Below are positions 45,771 through 58,060 of a stretch of DNA of 64,000 nucleotides, piece by piece. The notes under the pieces are model-generated. The model saw nothing but the letters and a program-made list of their open reading frames with translations, was not told the DNA's origin and did no database searches. The DNA is taken from the NCBI GenBank assembly GCA_947579665.1, contig OX388351.1:2604001-2668000 (forward strand). The letters are read 5' to 3'. The position numbers and the translations under genes were made by a program. The DNA comes from Sympetrum striolatum (lineage: Eukaryota > Arthropoda > Insecta > Odonata > Libellulidae). The number at the start of each line of letters is the position of its first letter. The first letter of the stretch is position 1.

Positions 45771-48298
45771 GAATTATGATTCTATAAAATGTAAATCACT
45801 TTAAAAAATTTCCTTGGTATATAGAATATAGAATAATATAATAATAATTCTATATAATATATAGAATTTTATATACTCCATCCTTTATTTATTTTATAGA
45901 TTTTGCATTAAATTTCCATTTAAATGCAATGATTTTGATAGAAAAAATTGTTTCAATTAAGCTTTCCTTAAACACCCTCTTCCCTTCTTGTGTTTTTTAA
46001 TAAAACATACTTTGAGAGATAAAATACATGATATCTCGATTTATAATTGTAGTTTATGTTCCCATGTTTTAATAAATGAAATAGAGCTTGGCTTGCATGA
46101 GGATTCTGACTAAGCTTTACTGTAATATTCACTTTTTCTTAGTATCAAATTTTGGAGATAGATACCTGGGTATCTTCGAAGAGGATGTTCATTTATCTTA
46201 ACTATAATCACCTTCAGAATAATCTTTTTTGGATCTGTTATCTGTAAATTAATTGGTGATTAATTCTGTATAATTATCAATCTCAGATAACTGTATCGCA
46301 CCCTAAAACATTTACATTAGGGTAATCTAATCATTTAGCTGGAAGCTAAAGTCAAAAGTGAATTTGCTTAAAATGTGTTCACTTCTGAGATCTGTGATGT
46401 TGATCCATTGCAGGTTAATCATTTTAGCTGATGTTATCTTTCCACTCTAACTTTACAGAGTCTATCTTAAAAATTACTCAATGCAAAATCTTTATCTCGT
46501 TCATTGGGCATTACTCTCATTTAAATCTTTTCTACATTTTCAAGATGTTTCATTGATGTAACGTATTTTCCCTGGAAGTATGTTGGCTGGTGTTGGATCA
46601 GAAACCCCTCTTCCTGGAGACACACTTATTTAACACCCAAACATTTGCAGTTTCTTTATATGGGACACCAAAGGTTCTTGGATCAGCCCATCAATAGAGA
46701 GTTTAAGATAGGAGTTGACCCTGCTGGAATGGTAGGACCTAACTCCTCCCAAGATGAATTTGTTAAATATCTTTGAACAAAATTTAAGTAAGAAGAAATT
46801 TGCACATTTCTATTGTATTAATAAGCAACCAACAATATGAAAGTGTAACATACAACAATGGTATTTATGAAAGGCTGTCAATGTATTTATCTCCATCCAG
46901 CTGAGGACCACTCTGCAAAAGTTAATACGTTTCTCTCTCTCTGTCTCTCGAGGAGAAAATACTTTTACTTTCCATCCTTAGAAGATCTGTTTAAGAATAC
47001 TCCCTTTTCTCTCGGCTCTTTTCTCCATTCCAAAACCTGGATCCATAACAAAATTCCGTTTTCCTCTTGTGCCTGATATCAAACCTCATCTGTTTTAGAC
47101 TCTCACAAGCTCTTTGGAGAGATTTGTAAAGTAAACACGGAATGTATTCCTTTTTGTTTTGCGAAATGCCTATAAGAATGCACATTTAGTGTATCTTAAA
47201 AGTATTTAGATTTATTGATTATGTGCTATTTGAACTTGCTATGGGTGTATAGTGTGCTCTCCCAGTGGTTTCAAGTATTTGTGGCATGTTTTCCAAAAAT
47301 GTAAAATCAGTGAGGATAACGGGAGTGATAAAAGGGAGTGATGTGGAAGAGACCCTATTTCTTATTTTATTCTATGAAAGGTGCAGTATCCTTTGATGTC
47401 CCACATCTCCTCAATTACATTAGAAATATGCTTTATTAACATGTTATTGATGTTTCAGTGATGAAGTGAGGGAGGAGATTCTTGATACTGGCTAAATGAA
47501 ACCGTATTATGGATGCTCAGGATTCAGGCTGCTATTCTAAAGGCCCTTGGGCAGCATCGGAATCCCAATTGGCCAGAAGCCATGAAAGTCTAATTAGCTG
47601 CTCACAAGCTGAATCATGAGATTACTTCATATGTAAATAGCTGTGTTATATAAATTATGTACATTTGATAAGATGTATTTCTCCATTGACACCAATTTCA
47701 AATATGGCTTATGATTGCCTTATTTTAGTTCAAATACCTTCTAATTGTAATCTCTTTTTACAGAATTCCTTCCTGCCGCTGCCATAAGCACTCCCATCAC
47801 TTTTAGTGAGGTTAAAAAGTAGCTCAATAGTGGAGTTGAGACGCATCCAAAAGAAGCTGGAGGAAGGAGGATTGTTATTTTGATTAATGATGAAGGTTTT
47901 AGTGTACAACCATACAGTTTTTGGATGGTTGGAGGTATTATTATTAGAAGATGTTTTGTGGTGTGTGAATGGGTTGTTTGAGTATATTTTTTAAGAAATG
48001 TTGACTTAAATGAACATTGTATAACTTTAGTAAACCATTTTATTTTTACATGGTAAAAGATTTATTAAATGCATCTTTGAATACTAGAAAATATTTTGTA
48101 CATGCAGAGATACTTGATGTTCTAAATATTTTTGAGGGTGCACTGATAGTAAGCCATTGGGTGATTTTTTGTGATCCAGTTATTAATCGAACTGATATAC
48201 TCATATGATACCATCCATTGCAGCATCTCCACCCTGTTGGATAATCATTCGTCAACACCCTTGATGAAAGCATTGGGATGTGACACTTTTCCCCTCAG
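45771..48298. other. AT-rich spacer, no gene recognised
   Basis: Contains an AT palindrome-like stretch at 45835-45880. Two stretches (47515-47620 and 47810-47940) read briefly like coding sequence (KALGQHRNPNWPEAMKV; ILINDEGFSVQPYSFWMVGG) but lack a continuous frame, so they may be decayed exons. Open frames of 60-72 codons elsewhere are not convincing. Confidence 0.4.
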
Positions 48299-48379
48299 CT
48301 AGTGGCTGAAGACAAGATATTCCACCCAATGAAGGTGATGATTCAGCACAAGACAGGGATGGAGCATCTCTACTTGTAA
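48299..48379 (+). pseudogene. Possible terminal exon of an unknown gene
   Basis: After a good acceptor (CTTTTCCCCTCAG) an open frame reads LVAEDKIFHPMKVMIQHKTG then MEHLYL and a stop. The acceptor, composition and clean termination look exon-like, but no upstream exon joins it convincingly and I do not recognise the protein. Confidence 0.3.
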
Positions 48380-49542
48380 ATCAAATCTTTTTTTCAATCT
48401 TTGGCCAGTGTGTTTTACAGTATATTATGTTTATTTTAACACATTGGCCTGCCATTAATAGTATAATTTATATTGAGAATCTAAACTTTAGTTCATACCA
48501 TTTTTATTTCATAATTCAATTCTAGAAGTGATTCTGAAATTAAATTATCATGATTTATTAATTATATAAGTTTAAAATTTATTATTTGACATGATTTTTG
48601 TTTATTTTCCATTTCCCCTAAGGTGTACTACACAAATATATTTCATCTCAGTGGTGATTTGCCCAGAGTTTTCTCACCCTGGGTGATGTTTCACCCAAGA
48701 ATTTTCATTCAATGGCCATTAAAGATATAGAGATACAAAGAGGTATTTCATCCAATAGGTATTTTGTCAAATGTAATTTAAAGTTCTTTTAATTAATTTG
48801 TATAATTTATCTCAGTGTCTTGGGTGTAGCAAATACTTATAGTCTTTTTTAAAACCCTCAAAATCTATATTTATCTATAAGGGGTCATTGTGAGCCTCTA
48901 TGTCTAGCAATGTACCATTTTCCCTAGCATTACATATTATCTTTGTAAGATCTTAGTTACAAATAATGATGAAACTAGCTGAAATGTCTGTTTACTCTCA
49001 ATGGTTAAAATTAAAGTAGAATCAAGTATATTAGCATTCTTGTAGAGAGAAAGATATTCCATCTTTTATCTTGGCTTAGTTTGATGAGTTGGTTGGTGTT
49101 TTTTGTACCATGTCAATTACTGTGGAACTTCTTTACCATACAAATTATAGGTGTGAGATACAGGCAACGCAAACATCTAGCCACCAAAATTAATCTAGCC
49201 ACCAACACATACAATATTCAGTTGATCATAAGCATCTTAGTTATCATATAACGGATGGAAATTTCCATGTAGTAATTGCTAAGCCATGCAACATGGCTGT
49301 TCCACAAAGAGCCCATCTTAGTTTATTAATTCAGTCTACACATCCTGTTAGGTTGAAAATTTTTAATCTCAGACATTAATCCATCCAAATTAGCATAGCA
49401 TTGAAGTCGGTGATTCTTTTGCTAGAGATTGCCTCAGGCCTTCTTTGAACAACAAGATTTTCTCAGTAAACATCTCTTCCAAATCTTAAGATTCAACCTC
49501 CACTAAGTACAAGATTGCATGGACACATAGCTGCCTGAGGAC
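48380..49542. other. AT-rich spacer, no gene recognised
   Basis: A short direct repeat, ATCTAGCCACCAA, occurs twice near 49176-49207. Nothing else is seen. Confidence 0.45.
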
Positions 49543-49550
49543 TGTGCAGC

Positions 49551-50098
49551 CAGGCCCGTGCACACAGGGGGGGAGGGGGGTTTGGGGATTCAGATGATGT
49601 CACGAATGATGAATTGAAGATAGGATAAAATTAAATTTTTTTATTTAATGTTTCATTTGATACACTTTTTCATCCAAAATTTAGTGCCTCTTTCAACTTT
49701 CATGTTAACGTCTGTCAGGACCCCTTCTTTCGTCACAGTGAGTCACTCTTTTGCGCTAATCCGAAATCGAGTTTCACTAACAAAAGGGCATAAAAGCCCA
49801 TACTACCAGCACGCACCTGACTTCTCTGTATGCGCGCTTTCATTGGCGCACGAGAAAAGAGAGGGGACGCGTAGTGACCCGACGCATCAATTTATTAAAG
49901 GAATAGTATCCTCGAGGTTATGTATCTTTATTTGGAATGATGAAAAATATTCCAGAAATGTATGAAACTGAATTCCTATAATTTTGAATATTATATTTTA
50001 TACATCGTGTACGTACATTATTAATAGTTTTATTAATATAGTTCCTTTTTTTGAATGAGAAAAACCCCTCCCATGAGCAAATCCTGCACAAGGCCCTG
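49551..50098. mobile_element. hAT-like non-autonomous element with 8-bp target duplication
   Basis: The 548-bp element starts CAGGCCCGTGCACACAGG, and its other end reads (inverse complement) CAGGGCCTTGTGCAGGATTT. These are imperfect terminal inverted repeats of hAT style (CAGGGCC..TGC). The flanks are the perfect 8-bp duplication TGTGCAGC at 49543-49550 and 50099-50106. The interior begins with a G-run and carries a CpG-rich middle (49770-49890). No transposase is encoded; a 105-codon open frame inside is not recognisable. Confidence 0.9.
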
Positions 50099-50106
50099 TG
50101 TGCAGC

Positions 50107-53080
50107 GGTTTATATTTGCCAAACAAACAGGAGTTTCAGCATTCAAATGCAGAAATAATTTAAATCACTCAATCTCAAATTTACTGGTTCATGGACAAAA
50201 ATATGGTATTATAGAAGGAATGATAAGTATTCAGCATTTGCATTGCTAACCTTAGCTAAGAATTAAATCACCTCAAGTTAATCCTCTCTTTTTCCTTCAT
50301 ACTACTAAAATCCCAATCAACAGTATCTACTCCAGATGACTTTACATTAATATTCCTATAATGGCGGAGGACTGTAACACACTATACATTGGTGTGTAAC
50401 ATATATAATAGTTTTAAAAAGGAAATTTTTATAATAGCATATAATTTAATATAAAGGGTTGAAATTCTGAACTATTTGGATATCTATATGCACATTTATT
50501 AATAATTAAAAACTTTCCGAAATATTAATCTAAATCTTGATATTAAAAAAGATAGCTACTATTAATCTTCTAAGTTTAAATAAAAAGTGGTGTACTCATG
50601 CAACACGTAGGTAGAATGTAAGCCCAAAATTTTATGAAATAAATTATTAAAGTGCCAATAAATACGGTAATTAGATATCTATTGTATGGATATGCATTTC
50701 TTTCTACAATGGTTTTGTTTTCCAAAGGTTGCATTTTAATATCATCACCAAGTCTCTGGGGATAACATACAACCAACAAAACAAATGGTTCATAATGAAC
50801 TGCTAGATGGCATTATGCTGTACTTTAAAGTTCCCTAAATTAACAGAGAAATGTGAGTTCAACAGACTTCACTGGTATAATATTGATCATAAATATTACC
50901 CCTTCCCTATTTTGTGGGATTTCCAGACCATTTTGGTTAAACTCTATCCTTGATTTTTCTCTGAATGGAAAAATATTCAATATTTCCTGATAGATAAAGA
51001 CATAGCAAGGATCTATATATCACAAGCCTTAAGAAGGAAGTACCTTTTATTTAAATGGAGGTTCAACTGAATAACCATGGAAAGTTTTCTTGCAATGCAA
51101 CTTTTAATTGTATTATTTACTATATTCAGGTAATAAAATTGGAGATGAATACTATGCATCTACTGGCTAGAAAACATCAATTACTCATGAAAAATGATAA
51201 TACCACAACCTGAATTGCCACATCTATTGATCTCTATGGTCCAAGACTTTGATTTCATATGAAAATGATAAGACAATTGCTTGTCTGTGCAGTGTTAGAC
51301 AGTAGTTTTCCAGAGAGTTATAAGAAGCCTTAACTTGGTGGAACTCCGTAATCGGGATCACATTAAATAAAAGATGTATATACCACAAAAACATATCATG
51401 TTTTGTAGAATTTGCATCTTTTATTTAGTGTGAATCCTATTTCAAATTAATTGTAGTTATAGATTGCAAGTGTATGCCTTAAGATTGTTACGTATTATGG
51501 ACTGCAATTGTAAATGGGGTTGAAATAGTTCATAGGAAAATTGAAATAGAACTATACCATCTGCCATTAAGATCAATTGGCTATTCCACTGTTATAAAAA
51601 AACGAGGGATTTACAATATTTTATTACAATTCTCATTGAAGCCAGAACTATTGTTTAATAATCCTTGTTCGAAACTAAGAAATTCCTGTTAAATATACAT
51701 AATTCTTCACCAAAAATAAGAATGGTATCACACGAATCAAGGCCTCACAGAGAGGTTATTCACCATAACAAGCATCTTTTACTGGCCTTCATAATGGAAA
51801 GGTCCTCAGCTTGCCCCTTTGCTTATGTATGTTCAGTGAAATTGATAACAGAGATGCAACCTATGTTCAAGGACAGTAATAAGCTGCATTCTTAATTTAA
51901 CAGTTTCATTAACAATTGGACCAAAAATTACTATTTTTGAAGATGATTATTTACCTATCAATGGTAATGATAACTATCTCTAAAAGATTTGAAGCCTGAA
52001 CTTCTTTAATTTCATCAATCTCATATCAGAAAACTCTGAAAAATAAGCAAATGAGTATAATACCCAACTGCAGGCAGGGCATTTTTCTCTAAAGATCAAA
52101 ACAGGTAATTTAAAGGTTCTTCAGGGCTGAAATATTTGTGAAATTGATTTCTCCATCCAAATGGAAACTAAACAAATGCAAGAGAATAGCCATAGAACGC
52201 TCTTTCGCAAAACACATCTGCTGATATACTCCCTTAACTGCCATCAGAGATCTTGATTAATCCAGGTTCTTCAACAATCAACAACAAACTTGTTGGTTCT
52301 AGAGCAATCTACTGCAATTGTGGAAACCATGCCATCACACAATATCCAAGGAGAACCAAAGACATTGCTATGTATTCTGGCAACAATACTTTTTCATACA
52401 TTTTAAAAGCATAATAAAAATGAAAATCTTGTTCCATGAAAGTGGCATTCTGCCAAATGAAATGAGTGAGTAAAAATAAGTCTTTCAAAGCATACACTTC
52501 TAAGAATAAACTCCATGAGTATGAAATAAATACTGTGCTGTAATTCTGCTATGAGTGTTAAGCAAATCTCAGAATGAGATCAGTAATTTCCCATAGGTAA
52601 ATACAATTATTGAGTAGCATATTTTTAATTCTACAATTATGCCACCCATGGCTAAAATGTACTGCACACAAACATTGACAGCAACTGCATGTTGTCAAAT
52701 CACAATTATATAAAATTAAAACTCTTTTTTAATTTTGTCACTCAACTGTACACCAACTGAATAATTTCAAACTTCCAGTAACATACAAATGTAAGGACTC
52801 CCACCCTCTACTATTCTAAGAGATTGCATGATTTCTCTGCAATTATCACAGATCTGCTTTGACAATTAAGGAACTGTACAGAAGTAAACTTACTTGTAAT
52901 GAAAAATATAAAGATTGATGGGTAGTGATCATCTGTGTCATTAGTGCAATAATTTAAACCCCCTAACAAACAATTTTGATGACATCTTACAGAAAATCTC
53001 CATTGAAAGTATTACAGGTAATTAAATTTACCATTCACTTCCCAGAAAAAAACCTCATCTGTCTTTAGCATCTCAGATTG
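50107..53080. other. ~3 kb AT-rich stretch, no gene recognised
   Basis: I see no coding, RNA or repeat structure that I can support. Confidence 0.45.
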
Positions 53081-53084
53081 GGAT

Positions 53085-53174
53085 TTCTATTATATGAATC
53101 ACAAGTTTTTGACTCTTTCTAAAGAGTTGATATATTTATTGTAATATGGGTTCCAAATGATTGAGCAGTACTCA
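53085..53174 (-). pseudogene. LINE RT fragment, distal half of a split copy
   Basis: On the minus strand it reads EYCSIIWNPYYNKYINSLER then VKNL, the conserved C-terminal RT/thumb block of jockey-group LINEs. It continues in phase from the fragment at 56036-56490 once the transposon between them is removed (..RSQL / EYCS..). It ends in stops near 53085. Confidence 0.8.
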
Positions 53175-53452
53175 CCCAGACAACACAGGATATGTAATAC
53201 ATCTGTATTAAATAAAGAATACGCAGGAAATACGTCACGAGATACATATGTATAAGTTGGAATACGCGCGTAATTCGTACGTATATTTGACGGAAAAGTG
53301 GCTCAAAAGTTCCATCAGATGTATGTATACGCGCGTATTACGAATTGTAAAATTGAGTAGCCTTACACGAATAATACATTTGTATGTATACGTCAAATTT
53401 ACAAATTGATATTCAGGCCTACATACACAAACTTTAAATGACAATATATTTG

Positions 53453-53488
53453 TGCAACAATTTCCCAGTTAACTGGGAAATTGTTGCA
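53453..53488. repeat. 36-bp perfect palindrome
   Basis: TGCAACAATTTCCCAGTT followed directly by its inverse complement, with no spacer. It lies just inside the left subterminal region of the 2.86-kb transposon. Confidence 0.95.
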
Positions 53489-53687
53489 TAATTAAATTAA
53501 ATTTTCCATTTTCATACACTACTAAAATAGGCATATTAACAATTTTATTATTTTCCCATAGTCAACATTAATATTAAAATATTAAAATTAATACATGAAA
53601 AACCAGTCAATATGAAAAAATGAGGGTCATGGGGTATGTAAGAAATTGAAACCAGCACATTTGGATAACATAAAATTTATTCATACC

Positions 53688-53860
53688 AAGATAATAAAAA
53701 ATTAAATACAAACAAAATACAACTGTACATTGTAGGTAGGCATCCCAGGGCCAGTTACACTCAGTTTAAGCCACAAGATCAAGATTCAAACAAAGATAAT
53801 AAAAAAATATAATACAAACAAACTACAACTGTGCATTGTAGGTAGACATCCCAGGGCCAG
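53688..53860. repeat. Direct duplication, ~67-bp units, ~105-bp offset
   Basis: AAGATAATAAAAAA..ATACAAACAAA.TACAACTGT.CATTGTAGGTAG.CATCCCAGGGCCAG occurs at about 53688-53754 and 53793-53860 with few differences. Confidence 0.85.
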
Positions 53861-53877
53861 ATTACAGGACTAATCTC

Positions 53878-53988
53878 TCATAGAACAATGGCTGCACTAT
53901 CCCGACACAGCTGCTGGCTAATATCCAGCATTGGAAATAAGTCACACTTCAATCCAGGAAACAGATCAAGAGCATCATCCAAAATATC
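53878..53988 (-). CDS. Last-exon-like coding segment inside the unassigned transposon
   Basis: After the acceptor CTCCTTTTCAAG the frame reads DILDDALDLFPGLKCDLFP, then MLDISQQLCRDSAAIVL and a TGA (36 codons). No other frame across the exon is as protein-like. A candidate upstream donor is at about 54476 (CCCAAT/GTAAGT) and a candidate first exon is at 55457-55690. The protein is not recognised. It could be the element's own gene or a captured host exon. Confidence 0.4.
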   Translation of the reverse strand, partial: DILDDALDLFPGLKCDLFPMLDISQQLCRDSAAIVL

Positions 53989-55456
53989 CTTGAAAAGGAG
54001 AAGCACAAGTTAAAAAAACATCTACACAAAAATATTAGGCCCTTTTTAAGATTTGCTCTCTTAATGAGATATAAGTTTGTGATCAATATATCACTAAGTG
54101 AATTAAATGCTTATATTGAGTATATGGAAATGTATTCAAAGCAGTAAGGTCATGTGAACTATGATGAAGTCTTCACATAGTCAATATGACAATTTGAATT
54201 AATGTAATGCCTCTAATGAACTTAAAGGTATATAATGGAAACTTCTCCAAATGAGTCAGGCCTATAATAAGCCTTAAGGTAATAAAATAATTTTTCACTT
54301 TTGGGAGCTCATTACTGATCAAAGCTATCTATAAAAATAGTGATATTTAGTCGTAAATCTCTATATGCAGAGCGTACAGACACATAACTTTAACTATTAG
54401 AAGCAGAGCTGCTATGCAACCTGGCAATCCACCATGATTATAACTACACAAATGTTTAAATTAGGTACTTACATTGGGACCAGCTGAAGATTCGAGAAAG
54501 CAGAAGGAGCATGAAAAAAATAAATCATCATTAATGACTTCGATGTACACACGTTATCGTTCATAAAATGCACTACTTCAATAAGTACGTAAAGACTTAA
54601 TTGAACTAAGGTTTAAGATACTTATAAAAGGTACATTTTTCTGAGAACAGAGGTAATTAGAACAAATACATTGGTCATTTAGCTAGTAGGAAAACAAACA
54701 TTTATGTAAGATTGTTGAGAATAAAATAATTAAATTTTGAAGGTAACTAGCAAGGCTTGATAATTAAGGTTTTAATAACAAGGCTACTCCGATTTGATTA
54801 CAGTCAACTCAACAAATGGCGATAGATAAACTCTGGATGCACGTACAGTTCATTTTCGTCGCAGCAGGCTTTATTTCGTTTTAAAATTTAAATTAGAAAT
54901 AATAATTGCACAAAGTCGAATCAAGCACCAAAAGAATGGGAATAGAATAAATATTCTAATTTTGGTCGTGAAATATCGTTTACGAATCGAAATTTCGAGA
55001 ATTTTGATAAAATGCGTGAATATTTTATCAAAATTTCGAAGTTGTAAACAACCCATATCCCCCTTGACAACGAAGGCGATTGTTTTAATTTTAGGTGGTA
55101 CGAAGTTCACCGGTTCATCTAGTATAATCAAATATAATAAAATGAACGGAAATATCGTTTGAAGGAAAGCACAAAAGCAATAATAGTAAGGACGTATGAT
55201 CGCGATGATGCAAAGCGAGCATATGCAATGGTCAATAAAGTTCACACTAAAGTGCAAATTGCAAAGAAATTTAAAAAAACAATATCAATATATATATGAT
55301 ACATCAATGATTTTATATATAGTCTAACTAACTATAGTCACATTTTATTTAGCCGTTAAAACATTAAAGGAAACTTATGAAAACGATCAACAGGTGATCG
55401 ATCATCTGAGAAAATCATCTCATATCACATTGAATAAAAGAAATCACACATTACCT

Positions 55457-55690
55457 TGATAAATCAGGAACAGGAAACCACTGGATCATGATTTATGAAA
55501 ACGCCCGAACACAGGAGAAGGGAAGCCAAACTCCAGATTGCATGAGGCTGACGACGAAGTCAACGAAATTCGTTGATCTTGACGAATTCAAAATTCATGA
55601 GTTCCGAGATTGTGCCGACAGATAGCGTTACCGCGTTACAATACGTGCGCTCCGTACGCTCACTTCCACTTAAAATTAAATTTGTGTGCC
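55457..55690 (-). other. Leader-exon-like, CpG-richer segment
   Basis: On the minus strand a CpG-richer stretch contains three short upstream ATG frames, then MIQWFPVPDLS running to a donor (TCAAG/GTAATG). The position near the right end of the transposon and its orientation fit a promoter and first exon of an internal gene. Inferred only. Confidence 0.3.
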
Positions 55691-56035
55691 ACTTCCGAGA
55701 ATATATAATACATGGTGAACAGATCATTTAAATTAGGAAAACTTGCAAATTTGTTCTAGGTAATAATTTCCGGTAAAACTTAAACAAACATTTCTTAATG
55801 CGAAAATACAAGAAATATACGTATATGTATTTTTTGTGTATTTCTGAATCATTTTTACAAATGTATCCATGCATGAAAAATACATAATGTATTTTTCATA
55901 TATGGATACATATGTATAAATGCTCAATAAATACAAATGTATTGCAAATGTAATACAATTCATAAATACATATGTATGCATCCAGTTAAAATACATCACA
56001 AATACATATGTATATCCAAATGTGTGTTGTAGGGG

Positions 56036-56490
56036 CAAGTTGAGACCTTACTAGGGAGGTGTACGATATTTTATGGCAATAGATATCCCTGAAGTCACTA
56101 CATGTCCTACCAAGAAAGCCCAGCATTTTATATGCTTTTAAAGTGATATTGTTCATATGCTAGTCAAAAATTAGCCTAGAGTCAAAAACCACTCCTAAAT
56201 CAGAGATGTAGTTCACTCTGTTTAAGCACTCATCTGATAGAAAATAATTAGCATAGGTGGGCGTTTTAGATTTGTGATAACTTATAACATTACACTTCTG
56301 TATATTGAGTTCCATTAGGTTTTTGCAACACCATTCCCTGACCTCAATCATACAATTTTGCAGTAGTTTGACATCACTATTGCAGTTGGCATAATGATAG
56401 AATTTAAGATCACAAGAGAAATTTGACAGAGTTAAGAGGATTTCTGATATCATTAATGAATAATAAAAACAGTAGAGGACATAAGTGGGA
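56036..56490 (-). pseudogene. LINE RT fragment, proximal half of a split copy
   Basis: The minus-strand frame reads SHLCPLLFLLFINDISEILL (motif B end), then the decayed catalytic region (SCDLKFYHYA where an ADD block is expected), EVREWCCKNLMELNIQKCNV, YISDLGVVFDSRLIFD, a stop, then ITLKAYKMLGFLGRTCSDF and SLVRSQL. This is jockey-group, a different family from the PAM2-bearing LINEs. It is 5'-truncated near 56490. Confidence 0.85.
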
Positions 56491-57276
56491 TCATTTTAAC
56501 CCTTTTTTTCCAAAATTCACGAAATCGCTCAGTTTTTCTCAGAGCTTAACCCTTTGGTCCCAAACTGAAGGTCATAAAATCGAAAGTCCATGACCTCGTT
56601 GTGACGTAACATGATGTCCACATTTGGTGCCGATTCGAATTCTCAGAATTCTTAGATTTTATTTTCAGCTCTTGCTTCACATATCAAGCCATTTTGGTAT
56701 TTTTTGTTTTTTTTTTCATTATGAAACGCCATTTTGTCACAAAAAATGACTATCACGATTTTTACCCAATATGCAATACATGCTGACTACGCGGTTATTG
56801 TGACGAATAAATTACTTTACAATTTACTTGTAAAAAATAGGCCATAAATACTTAGATTTTTATTGCAACCATTTCAAATTACTAAAATTTTCAACACATT
56901 ACCCCCATTTGAGCGCAAGAGTTTTAAGTGATTTTGGAGTTCGCTTTTTTCAAGATTGAGATATCTTAATTTTTCTACAAATTTATATTAGAACATACCA
57001 ACAGGAAGACATTTTCATTAATAAAATAAGACCAAAAATTATAATTTTGATTTTTATTTAAAATATGCTGTAATCATGCAGTACGGTATAAAAATCAATT
57101 CAATCATACACTATTGGTGTTCACATGTATATATTCTACATCATAAATAGCATGTACTGGTTTATTACGAAGAAATATTAATAGTTGACATTTATTAGTA
57201 ACGATGTAAACCATAATCCTGATAGAATCAGAGAAATATCGAAGTAGGATATCGTTATTCTGCCGTAGGATACCAT
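56491..57276. other. AT-rich spacer, no gene recognised
   Basis: Contains TTAACCCTTT words at 56495 and 56548 and a poly(T) run at 56707. Nothing else is seen. Confidence 0.4.
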
Positions 57277-57737
57277 TCAGGTACTGCGATGTGGTAATGC
57301 GGCAACAAGGTTCTTTCCATCAACATCATCTTCCGTAGATCCTGAAAGGAAATATTGTAGACGAACTAAGAAAAACTGGTAAAGAAATATTTTCAATAAT
57401 AATTGTCAATAATAATTGTCAGTCATTGATAATGCCCAACAGAAATTTTTAATTATCAGATCAACGACATTAAATTTAGGATATCACTTCTTTCGTGATA
57501 TTTTATAAATATTTCGATTTGAATTCACAGAATTTCTTTCTTTCCAAATTTCTTGAAATATTTTCATAAAGCAAATTTCATTAAAGTTTGATTGCCAAAG
57601 GATGCATTGCATACGTCCAAAAGTACAGTTCATTCTTCAGTACCTGATTCTGTTTCATCAATGTGAAAACGGATTGATACACGCCATTGTTTGGACCACC
57701 CGTCTGACAACCTGGTTGCGTAACGCGGATGACTTAC
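57277..57737 (-). CDS. Two-exon coding remnant of unknown protein
   Basis: Exon A (57737-57644) follows TTTCTTTCTAG and reads VSHPRYATRLSDGWSKQWRV, SIRFHIDETES, ending CAG/GTACTG. Exon B (57341-57277) follows TTTCCTTTCAG and joins in phase: GSTEDDVDGKNLVAALPHRS, T, stop. The join keeps one open frame of 52 codons with an acidic patch. In exon B another frame is also open (RKMMLMERTLLPHYHIAVPE), so the choice of frame is not certain. Upstream exons are not identified and I do not recognise the family. Confidence 0.45.
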
Positions 57738-58060
57738 CTAGAAAGAAAAATTAATATCAATTAGTACTGAGGACTGATTAAAAGTGGTAATGTAAATAAT
57801 AATCATCATTTAAGCGGCAGTAGGAAATGTAGAGCATACAAGCTAGCCTTAGCAAATCATGTTTCTGAATATACCACAATATTATACCAAAGAATTACTA
57901 TTAATATATATATTCTGAACTTTTATAATCAACTTTGTGTAGAAAATTAATGCATAATCGTAGAAGCAAAATTTACACTAATCAAAAATGTAATACGTCC
58001 AGTAATATTTTCGTTAAAAGACACCAAGCTAAATAATAAAAATCTGATGTGGCCAGCACA
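57738..58060. other. Spacer, nothing recognised
   Basis: AT-rich. It may hold introns of the minus-strand remnant at 57277-57737. Confidence 0.3.

Larger units (their letters stand above)
53175..56035. mobile_element. 2.86-kb DNA transposon of unassigned family
   Basis: Inserted into a LINE fragment. Its ends are CCCAGACAACACA (53175) and, inverse complement from 56035, CCCCTACAACACA (11 of 13 identical). A 2-bp duplication CA (TG on the minus strand) flanks it at 53173-53174 and 56036-56037, and removing one copy restores the LINE reading frame. Both ends carry ~200 bp of subterminal palindromic words (ATACATATGTAT, TACGCGCGTA). The interior has a 36-bp palindrome, a tandem duplication and exon-like sequence on the minus strand. 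No known transposase signature was recognised. A 128-codon minus-strand frame at 54871-55257 (VNFVPPKIKTIAFVVKGD) may be part of its gene. Confidence 0.8.

Noticed and set aside
54871..55257. 128-codon minus-strand frame as a stand-alone gene
   Set aside because: Very hydrophobic and biased at both ends; only the middle looks coding, so it is mentioned as a possible exon of the transposon.
55733..56038. 101-codon minus-strand frame rich in Tyr/Ile/Cys
   Set aside because: Low-complexity subterminal repeats (ATACATATGTAT words) of the unassigned transposon plus the LINE junction.
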